Source of the DNA: Aedes albopictus | Lineage: Eukaryota; Arthropoda; Insecta; Diptera; Culicidae | Direction of reading: 5' to 3' | Assembly (NCBI RefSeq): GCF_035046485.1 | Contig: NC_085136.1 | Span: forward strand, 321,002,175-321,066,174 | Length of the DNA: 64,000 nucleotides | Shown here: one piece after another, positions 43,672 to 55,300 of the stretch | Layout of the letters: each line of letters opens with the position of its first letter | Numbering within the stretch: position 1 is the stretch's first letter | Notes under the pieces: model-generated | The model's input: the letters and a program-made list of their open reading frames with translations, nothing else | What the model was told of the DNA's origin: nothing | Databases searched by the model: none | Position numbers and translations under genes: made by a program

Positions 43672-44265
43672 AATGCGACAAAAACAAAGTTCATGCTGGC
43701 AGGCGGAACCGAACACTACCGTCTAGGTGATAATGTCACGATAGACGGGAATATCTTCGAATTCGTCTTACCTCGGATCCTTACTGACGGCTGACAATAA
43801 TGTGAGTCGTGAAATTCGAAGGCGCATCATCAGCGGAAGTCGGGTCTACTACGGGCTCCAGAAGAAGCTGCATCCTAAAAAGATTCATCCACGTACCAAA
43901 TGCACCATGTACAAAATGCTAATAAGACCGGTGCTCCTCTACGGACACGAGACATGGACCATGCTTGAGGACGACCTGTAAGCACTCGGAATTTTCGAGC
44001 GATGCGTACTAAGGACGACCTTCGGCGGCGTGCAGGACAATGGTATGTTGCGGAGAAGGATGATCCACGAGCTCGCTGCACTCTACGGCGAACTCAGCAT
44101 CTAGAAGTTGGCCAAAGCCGGAAGGGCATATTGCAAGAATGCCGGATAATAACCCTGCAAAATTGGTGTTCGCGACTGATCCTGTTGGCGAGCATTGGGC
44201 GTGACCGAGGATGGAGAGCGGCAGCCACAAACCGAGTATCGTGGCGTACTATAGTTTATGTCTTA
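43672..44265 (+). pseudogene. RTE-like reverse transcriptase relic, C-terminal block
   Basis: Resumes after the TSD with ATKTKFMLAGGTEHYRLG, then the thumb (DNNVSREIRRRIISGSR-like), KIHPRTKCTMYKMLIRPVLL, YGHETWTMLEDDL, GVFERCVLRTTFGGVQDNG-like and PDNNPAKLVFATDPVG near 44150-44190, in changing frames. Several indels and a stop (TAA at 43979) interrupt it. Confidence 0.75.
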
Positions 44266-44269
44266 TCTT

Positions 44270-46380
44270 AAATGTGATGAGCAATTAAATGTGTATATGT
44301 ATGTAGGTCAATCGTATGATCCGAAGGACTTTCTTTTCAATTTTTTTTTCAAATTCCAAGTATTTTCAACACATGTCCAATCTAAGATCAAGCATTCACC
44401 TTTTGGAAAAATCTCTTTTCCTCGATTCGACACGCGCCAAACGTAACTGTTAACAGAATATGGCGAAACCAAGCGACGCACCGAACCAGAAGTACAAAAT
44501 GTTATCATTCGTTCGGAAATCGCATTAGTATTCACTTGAATGGTTCTTTTGTAGAAACGCACAGTAGTCGGCCTACGGCAACCAACAACAGCCTTCAACC
44601 CACCTCCACAGCTGGGCTGTTGATGCCAACAATGTTCGATTCCTGCAACCCCCGTGGCTTTCACTTTTTGGGCACTCTTCAAAACCGAAAATGACAGGAA
44701 AATTCACCTTTTTCTGCGTTCTTGCGGCGTTGGCTCGGTTTGAGAAGTCATTTTCAACGCGTGTTTTAAATAGGTTCTTCGTTCGTTGCCGCCTGCCAAC
44801 GTGGTTTGCCTGAGCTCGATTGAACGTGACGGATGACGACGACGACGACTACTGCTGAAGAATAGAATGTAATGTAGTCGAAAGTATTCATGGCTAGCGT
44901 CTGTCAGTCCAGACATGACAGAATAGAATCAATCAGAAGTGATTTGAATGGAGATGACCCTGAGTAGGTCCAATTTGAGTTTTGGCATGTCATGAGGATT
45001 GAACAAACAGAGAAACAGAACTTTGCATTATTTCACTGTAAGACTACTGTTGTGGCAGGTCTGGGCTCACCTATATCTATTTCTCCACACGACGCAAAGA
45101 AACGAAACGTTGAAACCTAACAACTACTTTTTAAACTTCTCGAAAACAAAAACTTGTAAGAAAAATAAAATAGAATAAGACTGAAATGCAGTATTGTAGT
45201 GGTGGTGCAAAGGACCGACGTGCAAAATCATCATCTTTGGCGATTGCCGCAATCTTTTAAGGTTTATTAAGACTTTAGGTCATGCCCTGCTGGGTTCCAG
45301 TCTGCAGATATCGTTATCGATATCGACGGAGGAGCCCAGCTACAACGATTGTTGAGCCACCACGCACGAGTGTTCTCCATTGATACACTTTTCGATGACG
45401 ATGATGGGGAAGAGCGTCAGACAAGATTATGTATTAAGCTATACTTTGCATATCAGAAAGCTTTTAAACTAGAAGAACGAAAATGCCTCATACCGTGCCC
45501 AAGCAGCACCTGCAACATCAACCAAAACGTGGCTTTCTATGCTTTGGTCTAAATGAGTTGCACTGAAAGCACACGCAACTTCCATCTTGTCAATTGAGCT
45601 GCATTTAAACTCCGAAATTCGTAAGGTTTTGGCTTCGTTTCATAGAAATCGCCAAATACCTAGGGTTTGACTTCGATTCGTGGACGCGGAGCATACATAT
45701 TATTCCTCACAAGTGATAAAACAGTCAGCTTGCATTGAATGTGCTATGTTACAGTGATGCAATATCTAACTCTGGTTTTTTTGTTCAGATTATGTTCCAA
45801 ATGTGTTGCAAAAAAATTGCGCGTCTTTTCATTTTGACAGTTATCTAACTAGTGACAAAAAAGGTGCAATGAAGTAACAAGTAACTTCAGTAGCTTTTAT
45901 GAAGTGTTGAGCAGCAATTCTCTCACAGAGCGTTTGGTGTAGTATGTAAGGTGTGTAGTTAATATTCCTGGTGTCCATGGTTCGTGTCCGGACATAATCT
46001 TTTTTTTCCATTTTTTATCATTCCCTCTCATTCAAGTTGCATAACAATTCAGAATCTGCTCTTTTTGGGTTTCAACGAAAAGCAATTGTGCTCTATCGTC
46101 TATAATACGGACAGTGAATAAATTGCTGTTACTGGCTTGGAAACAGGTCGTGTTGCTTGGGTACTTTAATATTGTTCTTTTTATTTGACAGAGATACTCT
46201 TGCATCTTATATTTTCGTGATTTGGATTATCACAAATTTATTAATATTGCGACCATAACAAATTGAGAATGCTCCATAGAAAATCAAAAAGCGCTTCATA
46301 TAGAATGAACATATGTTCCATGAAAGTGTGCGATGTAACCCATAAATAATTGAAAACGTTTCATACTTTTTTTTACTTCT
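44270..46380. other. Possible low-copy sequence, no gene supported
   Basis: No RT, transposase or long palindrome is evident. Frames of 60-124 codons on both strands have no motif. There is a purine-pyrimidine patch at 44838-44852 (GACGACGACGAC-like), a degenerate GCTCCATAGAAAAT segment near 46270-46330 related to 49040-49445, and a weak B-box-like GGTTCGTGTCC at 45979. Host intron or regulatory DNA is possible. Confidence 0.35.
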
Positions 46381-46397
46381 CAACCATTTCTATAGGG

Positions 46398-47330
46398 TGA
46401 CGTGGCCGTAGGGGCCTTGGCCCAAGACAGCCCCTAACTTCTGGTCACGGCCACGGAAGTCGTGTGGGGTGGGCTACATCCGCCTCTTTATCACAGGGTC
46501 GGCTAATCTCGAGAGGCTAATCAAGGGCTCAATGAAAGTCTACACACACTAACTACTCTTAACCTGGTTTTATTAGAAAACTCTCACTAAATTGTGTGTG
46601 TTGTGTGCACTGGACGGTGGGCCGGCCGGCGGTTACTGCTGCTGCTGGGGACGGTAGGTCGCACTTCGATGGGGTTACCGACTGGAACGGGCTGGAGCCG
46701 TCAAGGGATTGGCCCCAGTAGAACGGGATTGGCGTCACTTTTGGAGGTCGGTGAGGAGGTTCTCAAGGGCGAACTTCACGTCGGGAATTGCCTTCGTCCG
46801 ACGGTTGGAAGGATTCGGCTCTGTCTTCGATCCAAGACGTACTCGCGGACAAAATTGTTTGACTGCAGGACCACGGTTGGCTATCGTTCGCCCGGACTTA
46901 GCTTCCGGATTTCTTGGTGGGTTCTGGTTCGCTATGGCGAAACTTAGCTTGGATGTGAAACGTGTGAGCCAAGCGCCATTGGGTCCTAGATGCACAAAAG
47001 GATTTCAAGGGTTATGTTTAATATGTGGCTCAGCTACTGGGTCATGATTAGATTTAGATGCTCGTCTCTGTGCATAGTTAGCATACCTGATTCGATGTAT
47101 ATCTCGGGTATGCACTCTAATCCAACCCTTTCCTCAAGGCGATCTAATTTTAGGCACCGTGATGATTTGCTCAACTTTGCTCTGCGGCTTTCAGTTAATA
47201 AGCACGTCCTCTGACTTGGGTGTTTTCTATAGGAAAGAGACCGAGCCTGAATCTCAATGTCCCAAGTAGCCTGCCGTCCTTTTCCAACTCGCGATAATCT
47301 TTCGAATAGGTACCCCTGTAGCAGTTTTTA
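46398..47330. other. GC-rich block, possible solo LTR or transposon fragment
   Basis: Base composition changes sharply at about 46395 and returns to AT-rich near 47330. The complement strand contains AATAAAACC at about 46570. TATAG flanks both borders (46393-46397 and about 47328-47332), but terminal TG/CA are not convincing. Plus frames 46594-46947 and 46709-47047 overlap and have no motif. Confidence 0.3.
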
Positions 47331-47373
47331 TAGTGCTCTGTATTTTTTTTTTTATTCTTAATCACTTAACCTA

Positions 47374-48288
47374 AGGACTGTTCAGTAAAGAAAGTGGACA
47401 CCTTTTTTTCAATAGAGAATATTTATTTTCGAACAAATTCATAAGTTCATTTTTTATAAACGACAATCAACATACATGTGGCCGAATTCACGTGAGTTTG
47501 AACATTTACTTCGCATTTCTGAAGAACGCTCGGACTTTCCTCTTGATACCTCCCATTAGATTCTGCACAACTTTCTCCGTAACCTTTCGTTGTGCCGCAG
47601 ACCAAATTTTCTTGAAGCAGTCAACAGAGCTTCCTTCTCTTCCATCTTTCTTGAGATGCCGCTTAATTATTGTCCAGTATCTTTCCACAGGACGCAGTTT
47701 AGGGAAGTTTGGTGGATTTTGCCATTTTTCGACGAAATCGATTTTTTTCCTTCTTGAGCATCTCTAGTGTAGAAGAAGCGTAATAAGCGGATGCCAGATC
47801 CGGCCAAAACAATGAAGGATCCGTATGTTTTCGGCTGATGGGTGGAAGTCGTTTTTTGATGCATTCCTCTCTGTTATTTTCACCGTTGATTTTTCCCGTT
47901 GTGAAATATGAAGAACTCTTTGAGCCGCATGAACAATTGGCTTGCCACACCAAAAACTTTTTCCCAATTTTTTCAGTTCTGATATACCCTACATCATGCG
48001 GCACATCTCTCCCTGCTCAGCGTTGAAAAATTGCGGTCCTGGAAGTGTACTAGTATGCCAATTCTCGAAACGCCAACTTTTTGGAACACCATTTGTGCAG
48101 AATTAAAAGCTAGTCGCTAAGCTTATCCGACCCATCGCTATCAATTTCTCACTTTTTTCCGTTTTCTTTGAGTGTGTTGCCAAAGTGGACAATGTTCTTA
48201 CACACTGAGCAACAATTCACATTTTTTTGTTTAGTTTTAACTTTAAACTATTGGTGAACAGTGTCCACTTTCTTTAATGAACAGTCCT
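47374..48288 (-). mobile_element. Tc1/mariner element relic, DD37E-like
   Basis: Terminal inverted repeats AGGACTGTTCAGTAAAGAAA and AGGACTGTTCATTAAAGAAA-like complement lie at 47374 and 48288, with TA at both borders. It is 0.9 kb, shorter than an autonomous element, with the transposase C-terminal half on the minus strand. It is inserted in the SINE above. Confidence 0.88.
47506..48010 (-). pseudogene. Tc1/mariner transposase relic, C-terminal half
   Basis: Minus-strand reading starts at MPHDVGYIR and includes KKFLVWQANCSCGSKSS, FWPDLASAYYASS (second catalytic Asp) and, after a +1 shift in an A-run near 47745, PKLRPVERYWTIIKRHL (final Glu). With the shift allowed for, 37 residues separate the Asp and Glu, giving a D37E spacing as in the ITmD37E family known from mosquitoes. 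The DNA-binding N-terminus and first Asp are missing, so the element is dead. Confidence 0.82.
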
Positions 48289-48702
48289 TAATTTTACAGC
48301 TCTATTGTCCACTGGGGCACTGCGTGAGCAATTTCAATTGACAGCTGCGCTTACATTTTGTACAGCGCCTACATTCTATTCTACTATATCGAACTTGTTG
48401 CCTTTCTGCTGCTTTTCTACTTTATACCTGGTAGAATGATGAGCACAAGGATGATGATGGATGGTCGTTGTTCCTTTCCAGTCCGATTGGGGGTCCACTA
48501 TGAGTAGCAGTTCGCCGATGTCCAGGTATCCGGGTCCGTTTGAGCCATGGGGCTCAGAAGAGGGTCAGTGTCCGCTGCTCTCGTGGGAAAAGCAGCTGAC
48601 GAAAAATTGCAAGTGCCGAGGCAGGGAATCAAACCCATGACCATCCGCATATGAAGCGAACGTGTGACCAACTACGCCACGGGCCCCGGCTTAGTGCTCT
48701 GT

Positions 48703-49039
48703 GTTGTGTTCGAAATATGTTTTACAACAAGTTTTACAACAAGTTTTGTTCTAGGTTTTGTATTTTTAATTAATTTATTTATTTAAGAGTGCATGCTTCA
48801 TATATTGTTTTAGACTAGGTAACTTTTTGATTTTAGGACAATATTAGAGTATAATATGAATAACATGAATTTAAAACAGACAACAAAACCTTTAACTGCC
48901 AATTTAAATATTCTTTCGAACATGTATTTGGCCACGGGAGTTTAGATAAGTAACTTTATGCCCAACGGTAACCCTTTATAGAATATGTACCGGTAAAACA
49001 TAAAATTTTCTCATTAACAGAGCAATTTTTTACCAATAA
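48703..49039. other. Unannotated AT-rich sequence
   Basis: Nothing beyond a local duplication of ACAAGTTTT (48725 and 48736) is seen. Confidence 0.35.
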
Positions 49040-49445
49040 CTAATACTAAAATGTTCCATAGTAAAATATAAGGCGCCATCATAAAATGCAAAGGCTTCAT
49101 AAAAATTAAAATGCTCCATAAAAATGAAATTGCACCATAGAAAATGGATAAATGCTCCATAAGTATTATCATTATCAAACTGCACCATATAAAATATGAT
49201 TTGCTCCATAAAAAAAATGAAATTTCTCCATAACTTTAAACATCTGCCCCACTCAAGTAGTGCAATGTAAAGCAATTCAGCACTGCCGAATTTACATTAT
49301 GACAATATGTTATCTGTGGAGAATGTTCAAGTTTTCGTGGAGCAAATCATGTTTTATATATTGTAGCTTGATAATATTTATGGATCATTCATCTATTTTC
49401 TATGGTGCAATTTCATTTTTTATGGAGCAATTTGATTTTGTCAGA
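49040..49445. repeat. Degenerate inverted repeat of GCTCCATAAAAAT units
   Basis: Left half repeats ATGCTCCATAAAAATGAAAT and TGCACCATAGAAAATG; right half carries the complements TTTCATTTTTTATGGAGCAA and CATTTTCTATGGTGCAA-like (49395-49435). The result is a loose foldback about 0.4 kb long. Ends and TSD are not defined. Confidence 0.6.
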
Positions 49446-49894
49446 TGACGAAGTTCAATCTGTGAACAACGAAAACGACAGTGAAGAACACACAACAGCT
49501 ACGAGAACTGTACGGAGGAAATCGAAACCAACCGGCTGCGATGCGGCCATGTTTTTGAAGTCATCATCTGTTTCAGGTCAAACATTTGATTTAGGCGTAG
49601 TTTACGAGTGATATTTTTTCTTTAACAAAAAAGTTCTTTACATCCCCAATTGCGGCCTAATTTAAACACGTTTTTATTTATTGTAACATATTTCAGCTAA
49701 GAGAATTAGATTTTTTCATAATTCTACTAGTATTTTCGAAAATTTTCTTTTTTGTTGAGGAAAATATTACGCGCTTTTCAAGTGTTGGTCCAGAAAAGTT
49801 TATGTTTACAAACTTTTGAATGTCAAAATGGGGTTCAACGCACAATGGGGGTCAGAGATGTTGGCTCGCTTTTTTACTGTGGGGTAGTATTTGG
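49446..49894. other. Unannotated sequence with possible exon-like frame
   Basis: After a T-rich tract and TTTTGTCAG (acceptor-like) at 49436-49444, the frame 49445-49611 encodes an acidic, Ser/Thr-rich 55-residue stretch ending in TGA. It resembles no family I know; a host exon or transposon relic are both possible. Confidence 0.25.
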
Positions 49895-49901
49895 ATGACA
49901 A

Positions 49902-52333
49902 GTGGCTGATCGAAACGAATTTCGGCAAAAACTGGGAATACCGGAAAGGATAAGGAAGGAGAGGAAACCGACACAAGCAGAAGTAGTAGAAGCGGTAATG
50001 ATCAAATCATCAAAGAGAAGTCTAACTCAAGCCGTAAGAAGAGAGGCAGACCACCGAAACATCGAACTGACCAGTGAAAGAAGAATTTCAAAGGATGGGA
50101 ACAACAATAAGCACCGAAGCAACGAAAATGGCATTGAGAACGACAAGCGAGAAGAAGGACGAGGCGAAACGGTAAGTTGGTTGGGGCTTGGTGAAGAGAA
50201 AGTAACCTCCCCACTTCCCAGGAGGGAAGAGAACGGTCTGAGGAACGAGAGCGAGGACGTCACACTCCCACCTGTGCTCTGTCAGTTGCCTCGACGTTCT
50301 GCCAAGTACGCCGCAACGGAAGAAGTACAACAAAGAAATTTCAACAATGAAGCAGAGAGGATCGAAAACAGGCAACACGCGTTACAAGCTGCAGTAATGT
50401 CATGGAATATCCAAGGATTACAGACGAGAAGGCAAGATTTGGACCTGTTGATAAAGGATCGACAACCATTAGTAATTTGCCTGCAAGAAACAATGTGCTC
50501 TCATCGTACCCAACCACGCCTTAGAGGGTACGCAATCTATAATGGACCGCGGCCAAATTGCCAAAGGGCATCTGGCGGGATATTGATTGCTGTAAAGAAC
50601 GGCATAGAAAGCATTGAAATTGAAACCGAGACGACGCTTGAAGCCACCATAGTGAAGGTAGGTCCCCCGCTTAAATTTTCCATCATAAATGTATATTTAC
50701 CTCCCGGCAAAAACCCGGAAATATCGGAAATCGAAAACCTAATCCCCTGCACTACTCGTGGGAGACATAAACGCTCATCATCCGTTATGGGGTTCTAGCT
50801 CTAGCAACCGTAGGGGTAAAACGCTTGAAGAACTGTTCGACAAAAACCACTTGGTGGTACTCAACACTGGCGAACAACATACTACAGTCAAGCAACAGGT
50901 AAAGGATCAAGCATCGATGTAGCTGTTTGCTCTACTCAGCTTGCTGGATGTTTGGAATGGGAAGTCTTGGAGGACAGCTATGGAAGTGACCACATGCCAA
51001 CACTTATCAGCTATCCTGGAGAAACACAAGTGAAGTCGTCTAGACCAAAATGGAAAATACAAGAAGCAAATTGAAAGCAATATCAACGAATCGTTAATTT
51101 TCAAAGTAAGACAGATCCGGAGGAACAAATGAAGAAACTAACTACGGCAATGGTAACAGCAGCTGAAGAAGCAATTCCAAGAACAACGGGATCACCAATG
51201 CGGAAAGTTGTACCATGGTGGAACGAGGAAGTGCGCAATGCAATAAAGAAGCGACGAACTGCGTTGAGGACATTGAAAGCAGCAACAAATGAAGTGAATA
51301 AAGAAGAACTCGTTAAGAATTTCAGACTAGCTCGAACGAAAGCGCGAGAAGTGATCAAAAGTGCAAAACAAGAATCTTGGAAATCGTTCGTGTCTTCATT
51401 CAATGTGCATACTTCAGTTAAAGATATGTGGAGAAAGTATGGCTTACTTCAGGGGGGATCCAAGTGGTCGAGTATAGGGGGAATAAGATATGAAGGCCGG
51501 GAAGATACAAGTTGTTCGGGAATAGCTGAATTGATTGCTGATGCATTCTGCAGTGTTTCTAGTGACTCATCGTACAGTGAAGATTTCCGCGAAGCTAAGA
51601 GACAAACTGAAAGCAGACCTTTCTCTGTACTCGATGCACCTGGAGAAGAATACGATGTAAATTTTTCATTTCATGAGCTGGAAGAATCGCTTGGAAGTTT
51701 GAAAGATTCAGCACCTGGTGAAGACAATGTGCACTACGCAATGTTGAACAATTTGCCACTAGATTGTAAGTACAAACTGTTGGAGACCTTTAACAAGTTA
51801 TGCGAAACGTCGGTGTTTCCTAAGGAATGGACTAAGTCAATTGTGATTCCAATATATATGGGCAAAGGTGATAGAACAAGCCCACTGAATTATACACCAA
51901 TTTACTTAAATAGTTGTGTTGCCAAAATTTTTGAAAAAATGGTGAACAATCGATTAGCGCACATTTAGGAAACTAAAAAGTTGCTCCATAAATACCAGTT
52001 TGGGTTCAGAAAGGCGAAGTCTACCACTGATCATTGGGTCGAATTGGAAGGCACAATCAGAGATCAGAGATCCTGTGTTCTTGGACATTTCAAAAGCGTA
52101 TGACACAACATGGCGGAGGCTTATTCTGGAAAAGCTGAATGAATGGAAAATAGGTGGAAGACTTCTGAGATTCATCCACATATCTCTAGTGTGCCGGTCA
52201 TTCCGTGTGCTGGCAAATGGATCACTTTCTAGTGAGAAAAGAAAAATGGAGAACGGATTATGTCAGGGATCGGTGCTCAGCGTAACGCTATTTCTGGTTG
52301 CCATTAACACCATAGTAGAAACACTACCAGAAG
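49902..52333 (+). pseudogene. I-clade polyprotein relic: endonuclease and first half of RT
   Basis: A charged, Lys/Arg/Glu-rich leader (to about 50380) precedes SWNIQGLQTRR (Asn), CLQETM (Glu), RASGGILIAVK and VYLPPG. A deletion near 50750 shifts frame; then GDINAHHPLWGSSSSNRRGK and, after another shift near 50875, GSSIDVAVCSTQL and SDHMPTLIS follow. The RT begins at 51129 with PWWNEEVRNAIKKRR, continues through SAPGEDNVHYAM and KSIVIPIYMGKGD to a TAG at 51966, and resumes as YQFGFRKAKSTTDH, FLDISKAYDTTWRR (motif A) and NGLCQGSVLSVTLF (motif B). It stops at the hAT-type insertion. Confidence 0.83.
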
Positions 52334-55300
52334 CAGTGGCGTAGCAAGGGGGTGCGATGGGTGTGGTCCGCACTGAGCCCCCGATTTCAGGGGGCCTCCA
52401 AATCAAGGAAGTTTTCTAACACTAGTTTGAATAAAGTTCTTTAAATAGCCAAAGAATACTATAAGTTCAACACTTCGCAGAACTTTTGATAGGTATGTGG
52501 GGGCCCCTTCGTGATTACCAAGAGTTTTTTTTTGGAATAGGGCACATAGATGGCCCCAAAATTAAAAGAAAAATGTGTTAGAATTAAAATTGAATTTTAC
52601 GAAATTGAATTTTTCGAAATTTGATATGGAAGTAAAATTTATGAGCATTGTGAAAACGTCCCAAACATAGTTGTTGACTTAGCTTAAGGTAGCAGTTGAA
52701 ATTCAGGGGCCGCAGTTATAAACATTAAGATCTGAACACATATCAGGTCAAAACCGTAATAACAATAGTTTGTCGATTTTTTTTTGCTTTCGTATGAAAA
52801 ATAAGTGCAGTCTATGTATTCATCAAGTATTTCTTTCCAAGTATTCCTTGAAGGGTTTCTGCGAGATTTCCTTCGAGCAATGTAAATACTTAACTTGCCT
52901 TCGGGAATATGAATTATGATTTACCTAGCAGTTACTTCAAAGACTTCTACAAAAATTCCTCTAAGATTTACTTCAGAACTTTTTCATTGATTGCTTCAGG
53001 AATTCTTCTAAGCATTGATTTTGGAATACTTGGATTGATTCCTACAGGGACACCTCCATGAATTTCTTCAGGAATTTCTTCAAAAACTTATCGGATTCCT
53101 CGATAAATTTTTGATGAAATTCTTGAAGAAATTCATGTAGGGACCAAAAATTAAAAAATTTCTTCAAGTATTATTTTTTTTACGAATTCCTTCTGGAATA
53201 CCTCTTTGGATCCCTTCATAAATTCCATCGAGGATTATGTCATGAAGTCCTTCCATGAATGGATTCTCTTAAGATCTTCTGAAGGAATTTTGGAAGAATT
53301 CCCGAAAGAATACTTGTAGAAATTCTTGCAGGAAGTTTTTGAAGATTTTTTAAAAGAATCCTCGATTCTTTTAAATAAATGTATTCGAAAAGAATCATTG
53401 GGTTGATTTTGGAGATATCTTGATGACATTCTTGACGGATTACTACAGTACTGTGAAGTAATAGTAGAAGTACTAGAAGTACTATGAGGAATCGCGTAAA
53501 GGATTCCTGAAGAAATTTTGGAAGCAAAGGAGTTTTTGGAAAAATTTATCTCAAACTCGTTGATGTTGATTTGAAAAACAATTTCTATAGATTTCCGTGA
53601 AGAAATTTCTGATGGAAGCCTTGGTGGAATTTCTTCAAGACCCCCTGAAGGAATTTGTGCAGGAATCCTTTGGGATGAATGTGTTCACCCATGAAGGGTT
53701 ATCTGAAGGAAAACGTTGAGATATCCCTGAAGGAATCTTTGTAACGTAGCTTGAAAAAATCCTTGGAGAAAAAGAAGTCTTCACTAAAATTTCTTAAAGG
53801 ATTCATGATCGAATCGTGAAAAAGCAATTGAAAAAAAAAAGCCTAAGGAATCTTTAGACGATTTCATACAGCAATTATTGGAAGAATTTCTGAAGAAATC
53901 TTTGAAATGCTTGAACAATCCTTCGTAAGAAATCCTTAAAAGGAAAGAAAAACCATTTGTGACAATGCAAAAAGAAATCTTGCAGAAATTTCTAAAAACT
54001 AATCTTAAAAGGATTCCTAAAGAATTCCTCTAGGAAATTTGCGCAAGCGATCATGTGTGGTAGCCCCAAAGGAATCGTTTATTGAAAAAATTAAGAAACT
54101 CTTTATGGAATTTTTGGGAATACATATTACTGAAGAAATTTCTTTAGAAACACTTGGAGGAGTTCCCGAAGCAATCGCTGTTAGAAACTTCGAAGCAAAT
54201 CTTGGAGGAATTTGAAAAGAAGTCCTTGAAGTTATTCCTAGATGAAACGTAAAAGATATCTTAGAAAGAGTTCTTGGAGTTCGTCATTTGGAAATTTCTT
54301 TTGGATCTTTTTCAGTAATTGCTTTGGAAATCCGTGCAGCAATTCGTTAGGGAATATCTTTGAAAAATTGTTTGGAAACTACTTCGACATCCTTCATTAT
54401 TTTTGAAGAAATTCTTTGGCAATTGTCTCAGCTGTTCGCAATTCCTTTGGTAAAAATTATGTAGATTTTTTTAGGAACTCTATTACAATTTTCATTGAAA
54501 ATTCCTTCGGCAATTCTTTTGAGAAATTGTTAGGTAATTCCTTTGGAAATTTCTTTGATCAGTTCTCGGCAATGCTTCAGCAATGGCTTTGCGAACTTCT
54601 TCAGAATATTTTTTCCTCAATTTTTTCTACTGAAATTTCTTTGGAAATTCCATTTACAACTTCTCGTTGGTTTTTTTTTTTTGACAATTCGTTTGAAAAA
54701 TCCTCTGGTAATTAATTACCTTGGGAATAACTTACTTTGGAAATCCGTTCGGCGGATTTCCTGTGAGCTGGAAATCATTCATATTACCTTTTGCGAAGTT
54801 TTTTTTGACAAAGCTTTTGGAAATCCTTTTAGCCATTTTTATTGGATTTGATCCGAAAATTCCTATAAGATTATTTTTGGGGGTTTCTTGGATTTTTTTT
54901 GAAAACTATTTCAACAGTTCCTTTGAAATTTGGTTCGATTGCTCATTCGAAAATTTCTGGGCAATAATATTCGAAATTGGTTTAGGTTTTTTTTTTAATA
55001 TCTACAGCATAACTTTTCGAAATTCTTTGGGCAGTAGCTTTAGAAATTTATCAGGCAAACCCTACGATATTCCCTTCGGCAATTTCTTAGGAAGTTTCAC
55101 CGGCAGTCCTTATGCTAATATACTTGACTTTTGTATTTCTTTCAATAGTTCTTTTCAAAATTCATTAGGCAGGTACTTTGAAAATTCCCTAGTTAATTCG
55201 AAATTGAGGCGGCAATTTTAGAAAATTTCTCCGTTAATTTCTCAGAAAATTTCTTTGATAATTCCTTGCGGATTTCCGTTTATTGTTACATTTGAGATTT

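Larger units (their letters stand above)
38480..44265 (+). mobile_element. RTE-like non-LTR retrotransposon relic, split by LTR element
   Basis: RT-coding relic in two blocks, 38600-39840 and 43672-44265, with the gap filled by a 3.83-kb LTR element. Joining across the 5-bp TSD restores continuity of the conserved region after motif C. Ends of the relic are not sharply defined. Absence of RNase H and the C-terminal KAGR-H-like tail fit the RTE group. Confidence 0.75.
47342..48691 (-). mobile_element. tRNA-derived SINE, 0.43 kb, with nested DD37E element
   Basis: On the minus strand the SINE starts GGCCCGTGGCGTAGTTGGTC (48688 downward; A-box-like TGGCGTAGTTGG) with a B box GGGTTTGATTCC near 48628, then a body and an A-rich tail at 47342-47353. 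TAGTGCTCTGT (47331-47341 and 48692-48702) is an 11-bp TSD. Removing the 915-bp DNA element and one TA gives a SINE of about 430 bp. It may belong to Feilai or another Aedes tRNA-SINE family. Confidence 0.8.

Noticed and set aside
46594..47047. GC-rich overlapping frames of 112-117 codons
   Set aside because: Two frames and the opposite strand are open at once, with no motif; high GC alone explains it.
54416..55221. Overlapping frames of about 100-166 codons rich in Phe, Asn and Ser
   Set aside because: They lie in the degenerate array inside the hAT-type element and show only repeat periodicity.
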